DNA of 64,000 nucleotides from JAGVJT01 sp964471225 (GTDB lineage Bacteria > Pseudomonadota > Gammaproteobacteria > Legionellales > Legionellaceae): assembly GCA_964471225.1 (NCBI GenBank), contig CAYYEZ010000026.1:71407-135406 (forward strand), written 5' to 3'. Shown in pieces: positions 1-6,475 of the stretch. The stretch's first letter is position 1; the number at the start of each line of letters is the position of its first letter. The translations under genes were made by a program, and so were the position numbers. The notes beneath the pieces are model-generated. The model was not told the origin of the DNA and ran no database searches. It saw nothing but the letters and a program-made list of their open reading frames with translations.

Positions 1-810
1 ATCTGCGAGCTCTAAATAATCTAATTGGCTACGCGGCAAGTTACAAATGACATCAAACTCAAACCACACAGCGATATCACCTTTTTTTCTATAGAGAATC
101 TCTCGATTTTGTATACAAATTTGGCCCTCTTGTTCGCACGCTCCAGCAAGTTCATCAAACGATTGCTCTAGTAAAACGTCACTTGCAGGATTACAAGGTG
201 TCACATAAGTTTTAGGCATACTCATTTTACCTAGGCGATGGTCATCGTGCTCATCTAAAATCATTACATCACAGTGTGTTTTAATGAGCTCAATCGCCGG
301 AATAAAACGCTCTCGATGCACACCACCCAGATACAAGTCATCCGGCTTCGTATTTGCTGTAATCACAAAAATAACACCCAGTGATACCAAATGCTTGAGC
401 AGATCTGCCAAAATCATCGCATCAGCAACGTCATGCACCAAAAACTCATCTAAACATAAAACTCGAATAGAATTCGCGAGCTTTTTAGCCACACGAATCA
501 ATGGATTAGGCGCACCCTGTACGCGACGTAATTCGGCATCAACTTGCTGCATAAAGCGATGAAAATGAACTCGAGCTTTATGCTTATCCGGTAAGCTTTC
601 ATAAAATAAATCAAGCACATACGTTTTGCCAACCCCCACAGGACCATATAGATAAAGACCCTGGCAACGCTTGTGCCTAAAAAACCAGGTTCGCTCCTGT
701 AATACCTTAGATAGTTTGTCCAAAGCAATCACAGCCTCGCGCTGTGCATAGGAAGGCTTAATTTCACCAGATTTTATTGCCGCATCATAACGTTGTAGTA
801 ATTGAGTCAT
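1..810 (-). CDS. zapE: Cell division ATPase ZapE (AFG1-like), 3' end outside window
   Basis: AAA-type P-loop ATPase of the AFG1/ZapE family, which in E. coli associates with the Z-ring during constriction. The 270 visible codons show Walker A YGPVGVGKT (about residues 55-63), the following LDLFY segment, HFHRFM, Walker B LCLDEF (118-123) and the DDLY sensor region, all typical of ZapE. The frame is open to the window edge, so roughly the last quarter (E. coli ZapE is about 375 residues) is missing. The ATG at 810-808 overlaps the stop of the upstream hydrolase gene (ATGA), suggesting translational coupling. Confidence 0.93.
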   Translation of the reverse strand, partial: MTQLLQRYDAAIKSGEIKPSYAQREAVIALDKLSKVLQERTWFFRHKRCQGLYLYGPVGVGKTYVLDLFYESLPDKHKARVHFHRFMQQVDAELRRVQGAPNPLIRVAKKLANSIRVLCLDEFLVHDVADAMILADLLKHLVSLGVIFVITANTKPDDLYLGGVHRERFIPAIELIKTHCDVMILDEHDDHRLGKMSMPKTYVTPCNPASDVLLEQSFDELAGACEQEGQICIQNREILYRKKGDIAVWFEFDVICNLPRSQLDYLELAD

Positions 811-1451
811 TTTAAATACTGTGGAATGGTATTTAATAAGCGCTCTTTAAGAGCAATCAACTGACCATGAAAAAAGTGCCCGGCTTGAGGAAAGCTTAAA
901 ACAGGTAGCGTCGCACGCTCTGCAAATTCAAATACGAGTTGTGGAGGAGAAACATCATCTTGCTCACCCTCAACAATAAGCCAAGTCGATGGCGACAAAG
1001 ACCACTCCTCGTAATTATAATGATGCACAGGAGGCGCTATCGTCAGCAACAACGCATGAGGATGCTGGGCTGCGGCTCGATAAGCAACGTAAGAGCCAAA
1101 TGAAAATCCAGCAAAACAAACACGGGCCGAAGAAAAATGCATCAAAGCTTGCTCAACAACACAAAGCATATCCTCGCTCTCACCCACACCGTGATCATAA
1201 TGTCCTGGTGTTTGCCCCACCCCACGAAAATTAAACCTAAAACTCGCAATCCCAAGGTCTTTAAAGACACGCGCTAACGTGGTCACCACCTTGTTTTGCA
1301 TGGTTCCGCCTTGCAAAGAATGAGGATGTCCTAAAATGGCGACATAATCAGAGGATGCGTTTTCCGGAAGGGTCAGTATGGTTTCTAGCGGCCCGCTTTT
1401 TCCATCTAAGAAAAAAGCATGCTCACCTGGTTTTTGAGGAAATAGATTCAT
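807..1451 (-). CDS. Alpha/beta hydrolase (COG2945-type)
   Basis: Small cytoplasmic serine hydrolase of 214 residues. The nucleophile elbow is GFSFGS with Ser117. An acid is available in the GEQDD segment near residue 165 and the catalytic His is His192 in QAGHFFHG. An oxyanion-type HPHSLQGGT segment lies near residues 42-50. This spacing fits the short alpha/beta hydrolases predicted to act on small esters. Substrate unknown. No signal peptide. It is the first gene before zapE and overlaps it by ATGA. A plausible promoter lies at 1479-1508. Confidence 0.85.
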   Translation of the reverse strand: MNLFPQKPGEHAFFLDGKSGPLETILTLPENASSDYVAILGHPHSLQGGTMQNKVVTTLARVFKDLGIASFRFNFRGVGQTPGHYDHGVGESEDMLCVVEQALMHFSSARVCFAGFSFGSYVAYRAAAQHPHALLLTIAPPVHHYNYEEWSLSPSTWLIVEGEQDDVSPPQLVFEFAERATLPVLSFPQAGHFFHGQLIALKERLLNTIPQYLK

Positions 1452-1478
1452 TATTTTTGTATCAATAGAGAATCTTGT

Positions 1479-1508
1479 ATTTTAATCTTAGCGTTACTAT
1501 TTATTCAA
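1479..1508 (-). promoter_or_regulatory. Putative sigma70 promoter for hydrolase-zapE
   Basis: On the minus strand, TTGAAT (1508-1503) is separated by 18 nt from TAAAAT (1484-1479), about 28 nt upstream of the hydrolase ATG. The match is moderate and is based on sequence only. Confidence 0.4.
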
Positions 1509-1533
1509 TCATTGTAAAAAGGTGGGCACACAT

Positions 1534-2031
1534 TTATGGGCAGGTCAAAGTCAAACTAGATGAAATAGACGTAACTTGGCCCGTTCCAGAACACGTCCCT
1601 GTTGCACAACCTGATGTGGCAGTGCATGCGCCGTTTGACGTAGTGGTATTAAAACGGTCGAAATTTACAGAGCCCGCTGTGGTACCATTCGGACAAATCA
1701 TTCTTGCAAAATTTACTGAGCCTTGAGTAACGATGGGACCATCCGTCGTTGATAAATAGTAAGTGTGAGTGCCGCTTGTAATACCGAAAGTACCGCTAAC
1801 CCATGCGGTTCCAGTCGACACGCCCCCTGAGCAATTTGTACTAGTGTAACCTTGCATGCGGGTTTGCGTGATATTCCCGTCTTGCGCAGCGATCACTGTG
1901 ACCGGCGCTGCCGGTGAAGAAAAAAGCGTGTTAGACCACACACTTTGACCTGCAAAAGTGTTGAGCGAGTGTATTAATCCCAAGCAAATAAAAAGAGCGC
2001 GATTAAATTTTTTTATGAGTGCGTTTGCCAT
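1534..2031 (-). CDS. Secreted Cys-containing protein of unknown function
   Basis: 165 residues. The N-terminus is a clear Sec signal peptide: basic start, hydrophobic core FICLGLIHSL, and likely cleavage after NTFA near residue 27. The mature part is rich in Thr, Ser and Gly and low in charge, and its six Cys include a cluster ACTATSGCATGTC near the C-terminus. This suggests a disulfide-bonded extracytoplasmic or surface protein. I recognise no family. The start follows AGGTGG in the leader and overlaps by 19 nt the end of an upstream 51-codon gene (2013-2168), so the two are probably translated together. Confidence 0.7.
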   Translation of the reverse strand: MANALIKKFNRALFICLGLIHSLNTFAGQSVWSNTLFSSPAAPVTVIAAQDGNITQTRMQGYTSTNCSGGVSTGTAWVSGTFGITSGTHTYYLSTTDGPIVTQGSVNFARMICPNGTTAGSVNFDRFNTTTSNGACTATSGCATGTCSGTGQVTSISSSLTLTCP

Positions 2032-2168
2032 AAGCCACCTGTCGCTTCTGCATTGTTTGATGTATTCCCGCCGTGAATATTCGTTTCAATCAAGCTGACT
2101 AAAACAGGCTTAAAATATATTTTTTTCACAGAATCAGTGTCTGTTTTTGGGGGAAGATTTTCGTCCAT
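2013..2168 (-). CDS. 51-residue peptide with YxxPxL motif, RiPP-leader-like
   Basis: A short frame, 51 codons from the ATG at 2168-2166 to the TAA at 2015-2013. An acidic N-terminus is followed by KKIYFKPVL (15-23), which matches the YxxPxL signature of many lasso and other RiPP leader peptides. A Gly/Asn/Thr-rich C-terminal part has two GG pairs and a Trp (IHGGN..., TGGLW). The Gly and Thr that usually follow in lasso leaders are not both at the expected spacing, and no RiPP maturation enzymes are visible nearby. The Shine-Dalgarno is weak. The stop lies inside the start region of the secreted protein gene, which supports a real two-gene unit. Confidence 0.45.
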   Translation of the reverse strand: MDENLPPKTDTDSVKKIYFKPVLVSLIETNIHGGNTSNNAEATGGLWQTHS

Positions 2169-2370
2169 GATCATTTTCTAAGTTTTAGAACTATTTAAAG
2201 GCTTTTGATTTAATCATGCAAGAGTTAATTTATACTTCATCAGGAGTTTTTCATTGAACTCCACAAATATTTTGCATTTCTTATCCGATTCGCTATCATA
2301 AACCTTGCATTGACTCTTTTATGAGCAATGACTGTTCGTCCATTTAAAATTCATAAGGAGGACTTGATCC
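2169..2370. promoter_or_regulatory. Divergent promoter region, peptide gene / panB
   Basis: About 200 bases without a gene between the 51-codon peptide (minus) and the panB leader (plus). It contains TTGCAT (2273) and TATCAT spaced 16 nt on the plus strand, a weak promoter candidate for panBC. It also has a small dyad (ggagtt...aactcc) around 2242-2258. Otherwise AT-rich and featureless. Confidence 0.3.
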
Positions 2371-2433
2371 ATGAGACAGGTACCTAAAAAAACTTGCTTT
2401 TGCCTCTCCAAAATCCAGAGAGGTGTCCAATGA
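2371..2433 (+). CDS. 20-codon leader peptide coupled to panB
   Basis: A strong Shine-Dalgarno (AAGGAGG, 2355-2361) stands 9 nt before an ATG at 2371. The frame encodes 20 residues (begins MRQVPKKTCFC) and stops at TGA 2431-2433, overlapping the panB ATG at 2430. Within it, cctctc (2403-2408) can pair with gagagg (2418-2423), the segment holding the panB Shine-Dalgarno. Translation of the leader should open this hairpin, so panB expression probably depends on it. This is inference from layout; the peptide has no recognisable domain. Confidence 0.5.
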   Translation: MRQVPKKTCFCLSKIQRGVQ

Positions 2434-3221
2434 ACATCCTAGATTTCAAACGTAAAAAACAACAACATCAAAAAATTACGATGCTCACTTGTTATGACTA
2501 CCCTTCTGCTCGCCTCATCGCGGAGTCTAATATTGATTGCATTCTAGTCGGGGATTCTGTAGCGATGGTGGTTCATGGCCATCCGACCACAGTCAGTGCA
2601 ACAATGGAAATGATGGTCATGCATACAGAAGCGGTCGCGCGTGGTGTTGGGAAACAATTCCTCATCAGTGACTTGCCTTTTTTATCTTATCGTACAGGCA
2701 TTGAAACCACAGTCGCTCATGTTGCCCGATTAATGCAGGCCGGAGCCCAAGGCATTAAGCTCGAAGGTGCCGATGAAGATGCATGCGCAACAATACGATA
2801 TTTAGTTAGCGCAGGAGTCCCTGTGATGGGTCACATCGGTTTAACGCCACAATCAGTGCATCAACTCGGTGGCTGGAAAGTTCAAGGTAAAAAAGAATCA
2901 GAGGCACGTCGACTGCTTGATGAAGCTAAAGCGCTTGAAGATGCGGGGTGTTTTGCAGTGGTTTTAGAATGTATCCCACAGGCTGTGGCAGAAGCCATCA
3001 CTGAAATGTTAAGCATCCCTACCATTGGAATTGGTGCAAGTATGGCGACCGATGGTCAGGTTTTAGTTTGGCACGATGTGTTGGGGCTACAAACAGAGTA
3101 TTTACCCAAATTTGTAAAACAATATTTACCGGGTAAAGAAGTCATATTGAACGCCATCAATCATTACGCCGAGCAAGTGCAGCAAGCTGATTTTCCTGCA
3201 GAGGAGCATACGTACTCATGA
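2430..3221 (+). CDS. panB: 3-methyl-2-oxobutanoate hydroxymethyltransferase
   Basis: First committed enzyme of pantothenate synthesis: it transfers a hydroxymethyl group from methylene-tetrahydrofolate to 2-oxoisovalerate. The 263 residues match the usual length (about 264). Family signatures are TMLTCYDYPSARL, DCILVGDSVAMV, LEGADE, GHIGLTPQSV and IPTIGIGAS. The ATG at 2430 is preferred over an upstream in-frame TTG because of the agagagg Shine-Dalgarno and family alignment. The stop overlaps the panC ATG by 4 nt. Confidence 0.97.
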   Translation: MNILDFKRKKQQHQKITMLTCYDYPSARLIAESNIDCILVGDSVAMVVHGHPTTVSATMEMMVMHTEAVARGVGKQFLISDLPFLSYRTGIETTVAHVARLMQAGAQGIKLEGADEDACATIRYLVSAGVPVMGHIGLTPQSVHQLGGWKVQGKKESEARRLLDEAKALEDAGCFAVVLECIPQAVAEAITEMLSIPTIGIGASMATDGQVLVWHDVLGLQTEYLPKFVKQYLPGKEVILNAINHYAEQVQQADFPAEEHTYS

Positions 3222-3991
3222 AACAATTCGATACTCTCCAAGCATGGATAGAGGAAAGGCAAACTCGCGGAAAAAAAACGCTGGGCTTCGTTCCTACGAT
3301 GGGCAATTTACATATCGGCCATCTCTCCCTTATTCGCCGTAGCCAAGAGGAAAATGATGATACCTTAGTCAGCATTTTCGTCAATAAAGCGCAATTTAAC
3401 AATACACAAGATTACGAATGCTATCCCAGAACCCTAGATGCTGACTTAGCATGCCTTAAAGATGCGAATGTCAGCTATTGTCTTTTACCCAATATGGATG
3501 ACATGTACCCGGATGGCTATCGACTCCAGGTGCACGAGACAACAAATCATCAAAAATTGGAAGGCGCACACCGCCCAGGACATTTTACTGGTGTCTTGAC
3601 TGTTGTGATGAAGCTTCTCAATCTCGTACAACCAACACATGCTTACTTTGGCGAAAAAGATTTTGAGCAATTGCAATACATTAAAGACATGGTAAGCGCA
3701 TTTTTCATGGATGTGAAAATTATCGGCTGCCCCACATTACGCGAAGAAAGCGGCCTTGCTTATAGCTCCCGCAACAATCGATTAAGTAAAGAGGGTAAAA
3801 AAGAAGCTGATGCATTTGCTCAGTGCTTTCATAAAACAGCGCGACTCAGTCTGCATGAAGCCCGACAAGCGCTTGCTGACTTCGATATCGAATATCTTGA
3901 AGACGATGCCGAGCGACGATTTGCCGCTGTTCGTATTGATGGCATAAGATTGATTGATAACTACGCACTCACGCCTCCCCTGTCAATGTAG
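3218..3991 (+). CDS. panC: Pantothenate synthetase
   Basis: ATP-dependent ligation of pantoate and beta-alanine, last step of the pathway started by panB. The 257 residues carry PTMGNLHIGH (the HxGH nucleotide motif), FGEKDFEQL, and LREESGLAYSSRNNRLS with the conserved SSRN. The C-terminal domain is a little shorter than the usual total of about 280 residues. Translationally coupled to panB (ATGA). The 3' end overlaps the end of the convergent PriC-like gene by 23 nt. Confidence 0.96.
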   Translation: MKQFDTLQAWIEERQTRGKKTLGFVPTMGNLHIGHLSLIRRSQEENDDTLVSIFVNKAQFNNTQDYECYPRTLDADLACLKDANVSYCLLPNMDDMYPDGYRLQVHETTNHQKLEGAHRPGHFTGVLTVVMKLLNLVQPTHAYFGEKDFEQLQYIKDMVSAFFMDVKIIGCPTLREESGLAYSSRNNRLSKEGKKEADAFAQCFHKTARLSLHEARQALADFDIEYLEDDAERRFAAVRIDGIRLIDNYALTPPLSM

Positions 3992-4517
3992 AAAGCATAC
4001 GTTCTATTGAAGATAAATGTGTTTCTACATCATCCAGCGCATGCTGCAGCGTCCGTGCGGCATGCGAATTCTCTTGATTTTGACTGAGGGCACGCTGAAG
4101 CGCTGATTGCTGCAACAAGAGTCGCTTATGTTCTTGACGAACGGACTCCAACCACTGCTGTCTTGTCGCCAACTGTTTCATCTCTACACGGGTATGAGTC
4201 GTGTTGATTTTTTTTTGCCGATGTTGATGACAAAGCTGCAATAAAACTTGCATCTTTAAATTCACTTGTTTTGCCAGATAAAGTACAACAGGCGATCGCT
4301 GCTCGGAAGCCTGTTCTAAAAGTGATTTTAAATGCAATAAATCCGAACGAAGTTCATGAATAAATGTTAAAGAGCTTATTGCTTCAGCAAATTGACTCGC
4401 TCTAAAAAGTCCTTTAGGCAGTTTGACGGAATGAATTTTACCTACTTCATCTAATCGATACTCAAGCTCAGGTAAGCGGTTGGTAAGTGTTTCAACAATT
4501 TCAATCACCGATGACAT
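3969..4517 (-). CDS. priC: PriC-like primosomal replication protein
   Basis: 182 residues, highly helical, with Gln/Leu/His-rich heptad-like segments and a basic centre. The arrangement LFRASQF - hydrophobic helix - VVLYLAKQVNLKMQ - basic linker - RQQWLESVRQEHKRLLLQQ - C-terminal helix ending SSIERML follows E. coli PriC (175 residues), which helps restart stalled replication forks by loading DnaB. Identity is low, so the call is tentative. The start at 4517 is chosen for its GGAG Shine-Dalgarno; a longer version from 4589 lacks one. priA lies in the same window at 14.9 kb. Confidence 0.6.
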   Translation of the reverse strand: MSSVIEIVETLTNRLPELEYRLDEVGKIHSVKLPKGLFRASQFAEAISSLTFIHELRSDLLHLKSLLEQASEQRSPVVLYLAKQVNLKMQVLLQLCHQHRQKKINTTHTRVEMKQLATRQQWLESVRQEHKRLLLQQSALQRALSQNQENSHAARTLQHALDDVETHLSSIERMLSTLTGEA

Positions 4518-4617
4518 CAGGATGCTCCATGCAGTCAATACTGCATAACAGTTGCATTTGGGGGTTTTTTGGGTATATATTCGTAACACACCTACTTATT
4601 ATTGTAATCGTTTTTTG

Positions 4618-5730
4618 ATGGGTAAAATAGCGCTTTATTTGGCAGGAGGGGGAGCACGAGGGGCTTATCAAGCAGGTGTATTAAAAGCCGTGCACCAAAT
4701 CCTCCAGACTCGAGTTTCACCATTCCACATGATTACTGGCGTAAGCGTAGGTAGTATCAATGCCGCGATATTGGCCCAATATGCAAATGATTTCGCAACA
4801 GGCGTGAGCCGCTTAGAAGAGCTTTGGCGCAATATCCACTGCCAGCAGATTTATAACGCAAGTAACTATGCATTGGGTTCGTCGCTTGCGCGAAATTTGA
4901 GCCACTTTCTCATTCGTCAGCGTAAATCAGGATATTTGCTAGACACGTCTCCTCTTTATCAATTTATTGAAGAAAATGTCGACTTCAATCAGATTCGTGA
5001 AAATATTAAACATAAATATCTTGAGACATTTGAAGTTATTAGTAACTGCTATGAACTACAACAAACCGTCTCTTTTTATGAACACTACGCACCAAGCTTC
5101 AACGATTGGCATTACCCTCGCCATGCGAGTCAACGCTGCAGTTTCACTACCAATCATATTTTAGCGTCTAGTGCGCTGCCTTTATTTTTCCCACCTATCA
5201 GCTTGGATGGTTTTAATTACGGTGATGGAAGCATTGGTTTAGTGTCGCCCTTACGCGGCGCGTTACGATTCAACGTCGACAAGATTCTTATTTTAGGTAC
5301 ACGACAGCAGGCTACTTTACCACATGTTGAAAAATGGCGAAGTTCAGAGATTGGTTTTGCACATATTTTAGGAAACATGCTTAATGGATTATTTTTAGAC
5401 AATCTGGACCGCGATATTGAAACAGTCAATCACATGAATGATATCGCACGATTGCTTTCTATCTGGAAAAAGCGCCAATCTCCTTGGCGACCGGTCGAAA
5501 CCATGCACTTACGCCCCAGTACAGATGTGGCCTCTATCGCACAAAACAAATACAAGAGCATGCCCACATTATTACGTTTTTGTTTAAACCTACTCGGCGC
5601 GCAGCATCACTCGGGTGATCTATTAAGCTTTTTGCTTTTTGAAAAAGAATTCACTCAAGAACTGATTCATTTGGGGTATCACGACACATTGTCTAATGCC
5701 GCAGCAATACAGACTTTTTTCCAGGACTAA
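4618..5730 (+). CDS. Patatin-like phospholipase
   Basis: 371-residue serine lipase of the patatin family. The oxyanion loop is GGGARGAYQAG (10-20), the nucleophile Ser43 lies in GVSVGS, and the catalytic Asp203 lies in YGDGS, so the Ser-Asp dyad is complete. Family members hydrolyse membrane phospholipids; Legionella VipD and many secreted toxins belong here, but so do cytoplasmic RssA-like enzymes. No signal peptide is seen, and a type IV effector role cannot be judged from sequence. The ATG at 4618 fits the family start. Divergent from priC; its 3' end overlaps aroE by 38 nt. Confidence 0.85.
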   Translation: MGKIALYLAGGGARGAYQAGVLKAVHQILQTRVSPFHMITGVSVGSINAAILAQYANDFATGVSRLEELWRNIHCQQIYNASNYALGSSLARNLSHFLIRQRKSGYLLDTSPLYQFIEENVDFNQIRENIKHKYLETFEVISNCYELQQTVSFYEHYAPSFNDWHYPRHASQRCSFTTNHILASSALPLFFPPISLDGFNYGDGSIGLVSPLRGALRFNVDKILILGTRQQATLPHVEKWRSSEIGFAHILGNMLNGLFLDNLDRDIETVNHMNDIARLLSIWKKRQSPWRPVETMHLRPSTDVASIAQNKYKSMPTLLRFCLNLLGAQHHSGDLLSFLLFEKEFTQELIHLGYHDTLSNAAAIQTFFQD

Positions 5731-6475
5731 GAGGGAAAACACCATGCCAAATGGCAAAAGCTTCCCGCGCTTGCTCAACTAGCATTGAAAAACCATCAGA
5801 AGCCTGACATCCATGGCTATTCGCCCAATGCATAAACGGTGTATTTTCTTCTGGATGGTAAGTTAAATCGTAACAATAAGGTTTTTGGGCGAGCCACGCA
5901 CGTGGCAAAGCTCCAAACTCAAGATTCTTACCCGTCGTGTTGATAACAAACTCAAAATCCGAGACCTCTTCGTCAAAAGATATCACGCCAATATTCTCAA
6001 AAGTCAAACTTAAACGTTGAGCATGCTCATGCGTTCGATTAGCCAATGTCACACAGGCACCTTTATCTTGTAATGCCGGAATAATTCCTCGTGCAGCACC
6101 TCCTGCACCAAGAATTAAGATACGCGCGCCAGATACATTTCCTAAAACACGACAAAGACCAATACCGTCGGTATTATCTGCGTGCAACATGCCTTCTTTC
6201 ATCCAAAGCGTATTCGCTGCACCCGCACGCTGGCAACGTGCGGTACGGATCTCACTCATCTTAAACGCTTGCTCTTTGAAGGGTGCCGTAATATTCAGAC
6301 CAAGCCCGCCTTGCTGAAAAAACAAATGCACGTGTCTTTGGAAATTAGACTCTACAAGAATACGCTCGTATTCAATACATACTCCCACATCGCGAGCAAA
6401 CTGTTGATGAATCAGCGGCGATAAGCTATGGACGATGGGATTACCCATCACTGCATATCGCCCGACACTTTTCAC
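5693..6475 (-). CDS. aroE: Shikimate dehydrogenase (NADP+)
   Basis: Reduces 3-dehydroshikimate to shikimate. The 260 residues contain the substrate-binding start GNPIVHSLSP, catalytic Lys67 in NITAPFKE, Asp103 in NTDG, the nucleotide loop LGAGGAARG (122-130), the NRT motif for NADP, and DLTYHPEENTPF near the C-terminus. Last gene of the rsmI-astacin-pepN-aroE chain; its ATG overlaps the pepN stop by 4 nt. The C-terminus runs 38 nt into the convergent patatin gene. Confidence 0.95.
   Translation of the reverse strand: MKSVGRYAVMGNPIVHSLSPLIHQQFARDVGVCIEYERILVESNFQRHVHLFFQQGGLGLNITAPFKEQAFKMSEIRTARCQRAGAANTLWMKEGMLHADNTDGIGLCRVLGNVSGARILILGAGGAARGIIPALQDKGACVTLANRTHEHAQRLSLTFENIGVISFDEEVSDFEFVINTTGKNLEFGALPRAWLAQKPYCYDLTYHPEENTPFMHWANSHGCQASDGFSMLVEQAREAFAIWHGVFPLSPGKKSVLLRH

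Noticed and set aside
498..728. 76-codon minus-strand frame inside zapE
   Set aside because: It is an alternative frame of zapE, whose own frame carries the Walker motifs.
989..1726. Plus-strand frames opposite the hydrolase and secreted protein genes
   Set aside because: No ribosome site, no recognisable motif, and fully antisense to better-supported genes.
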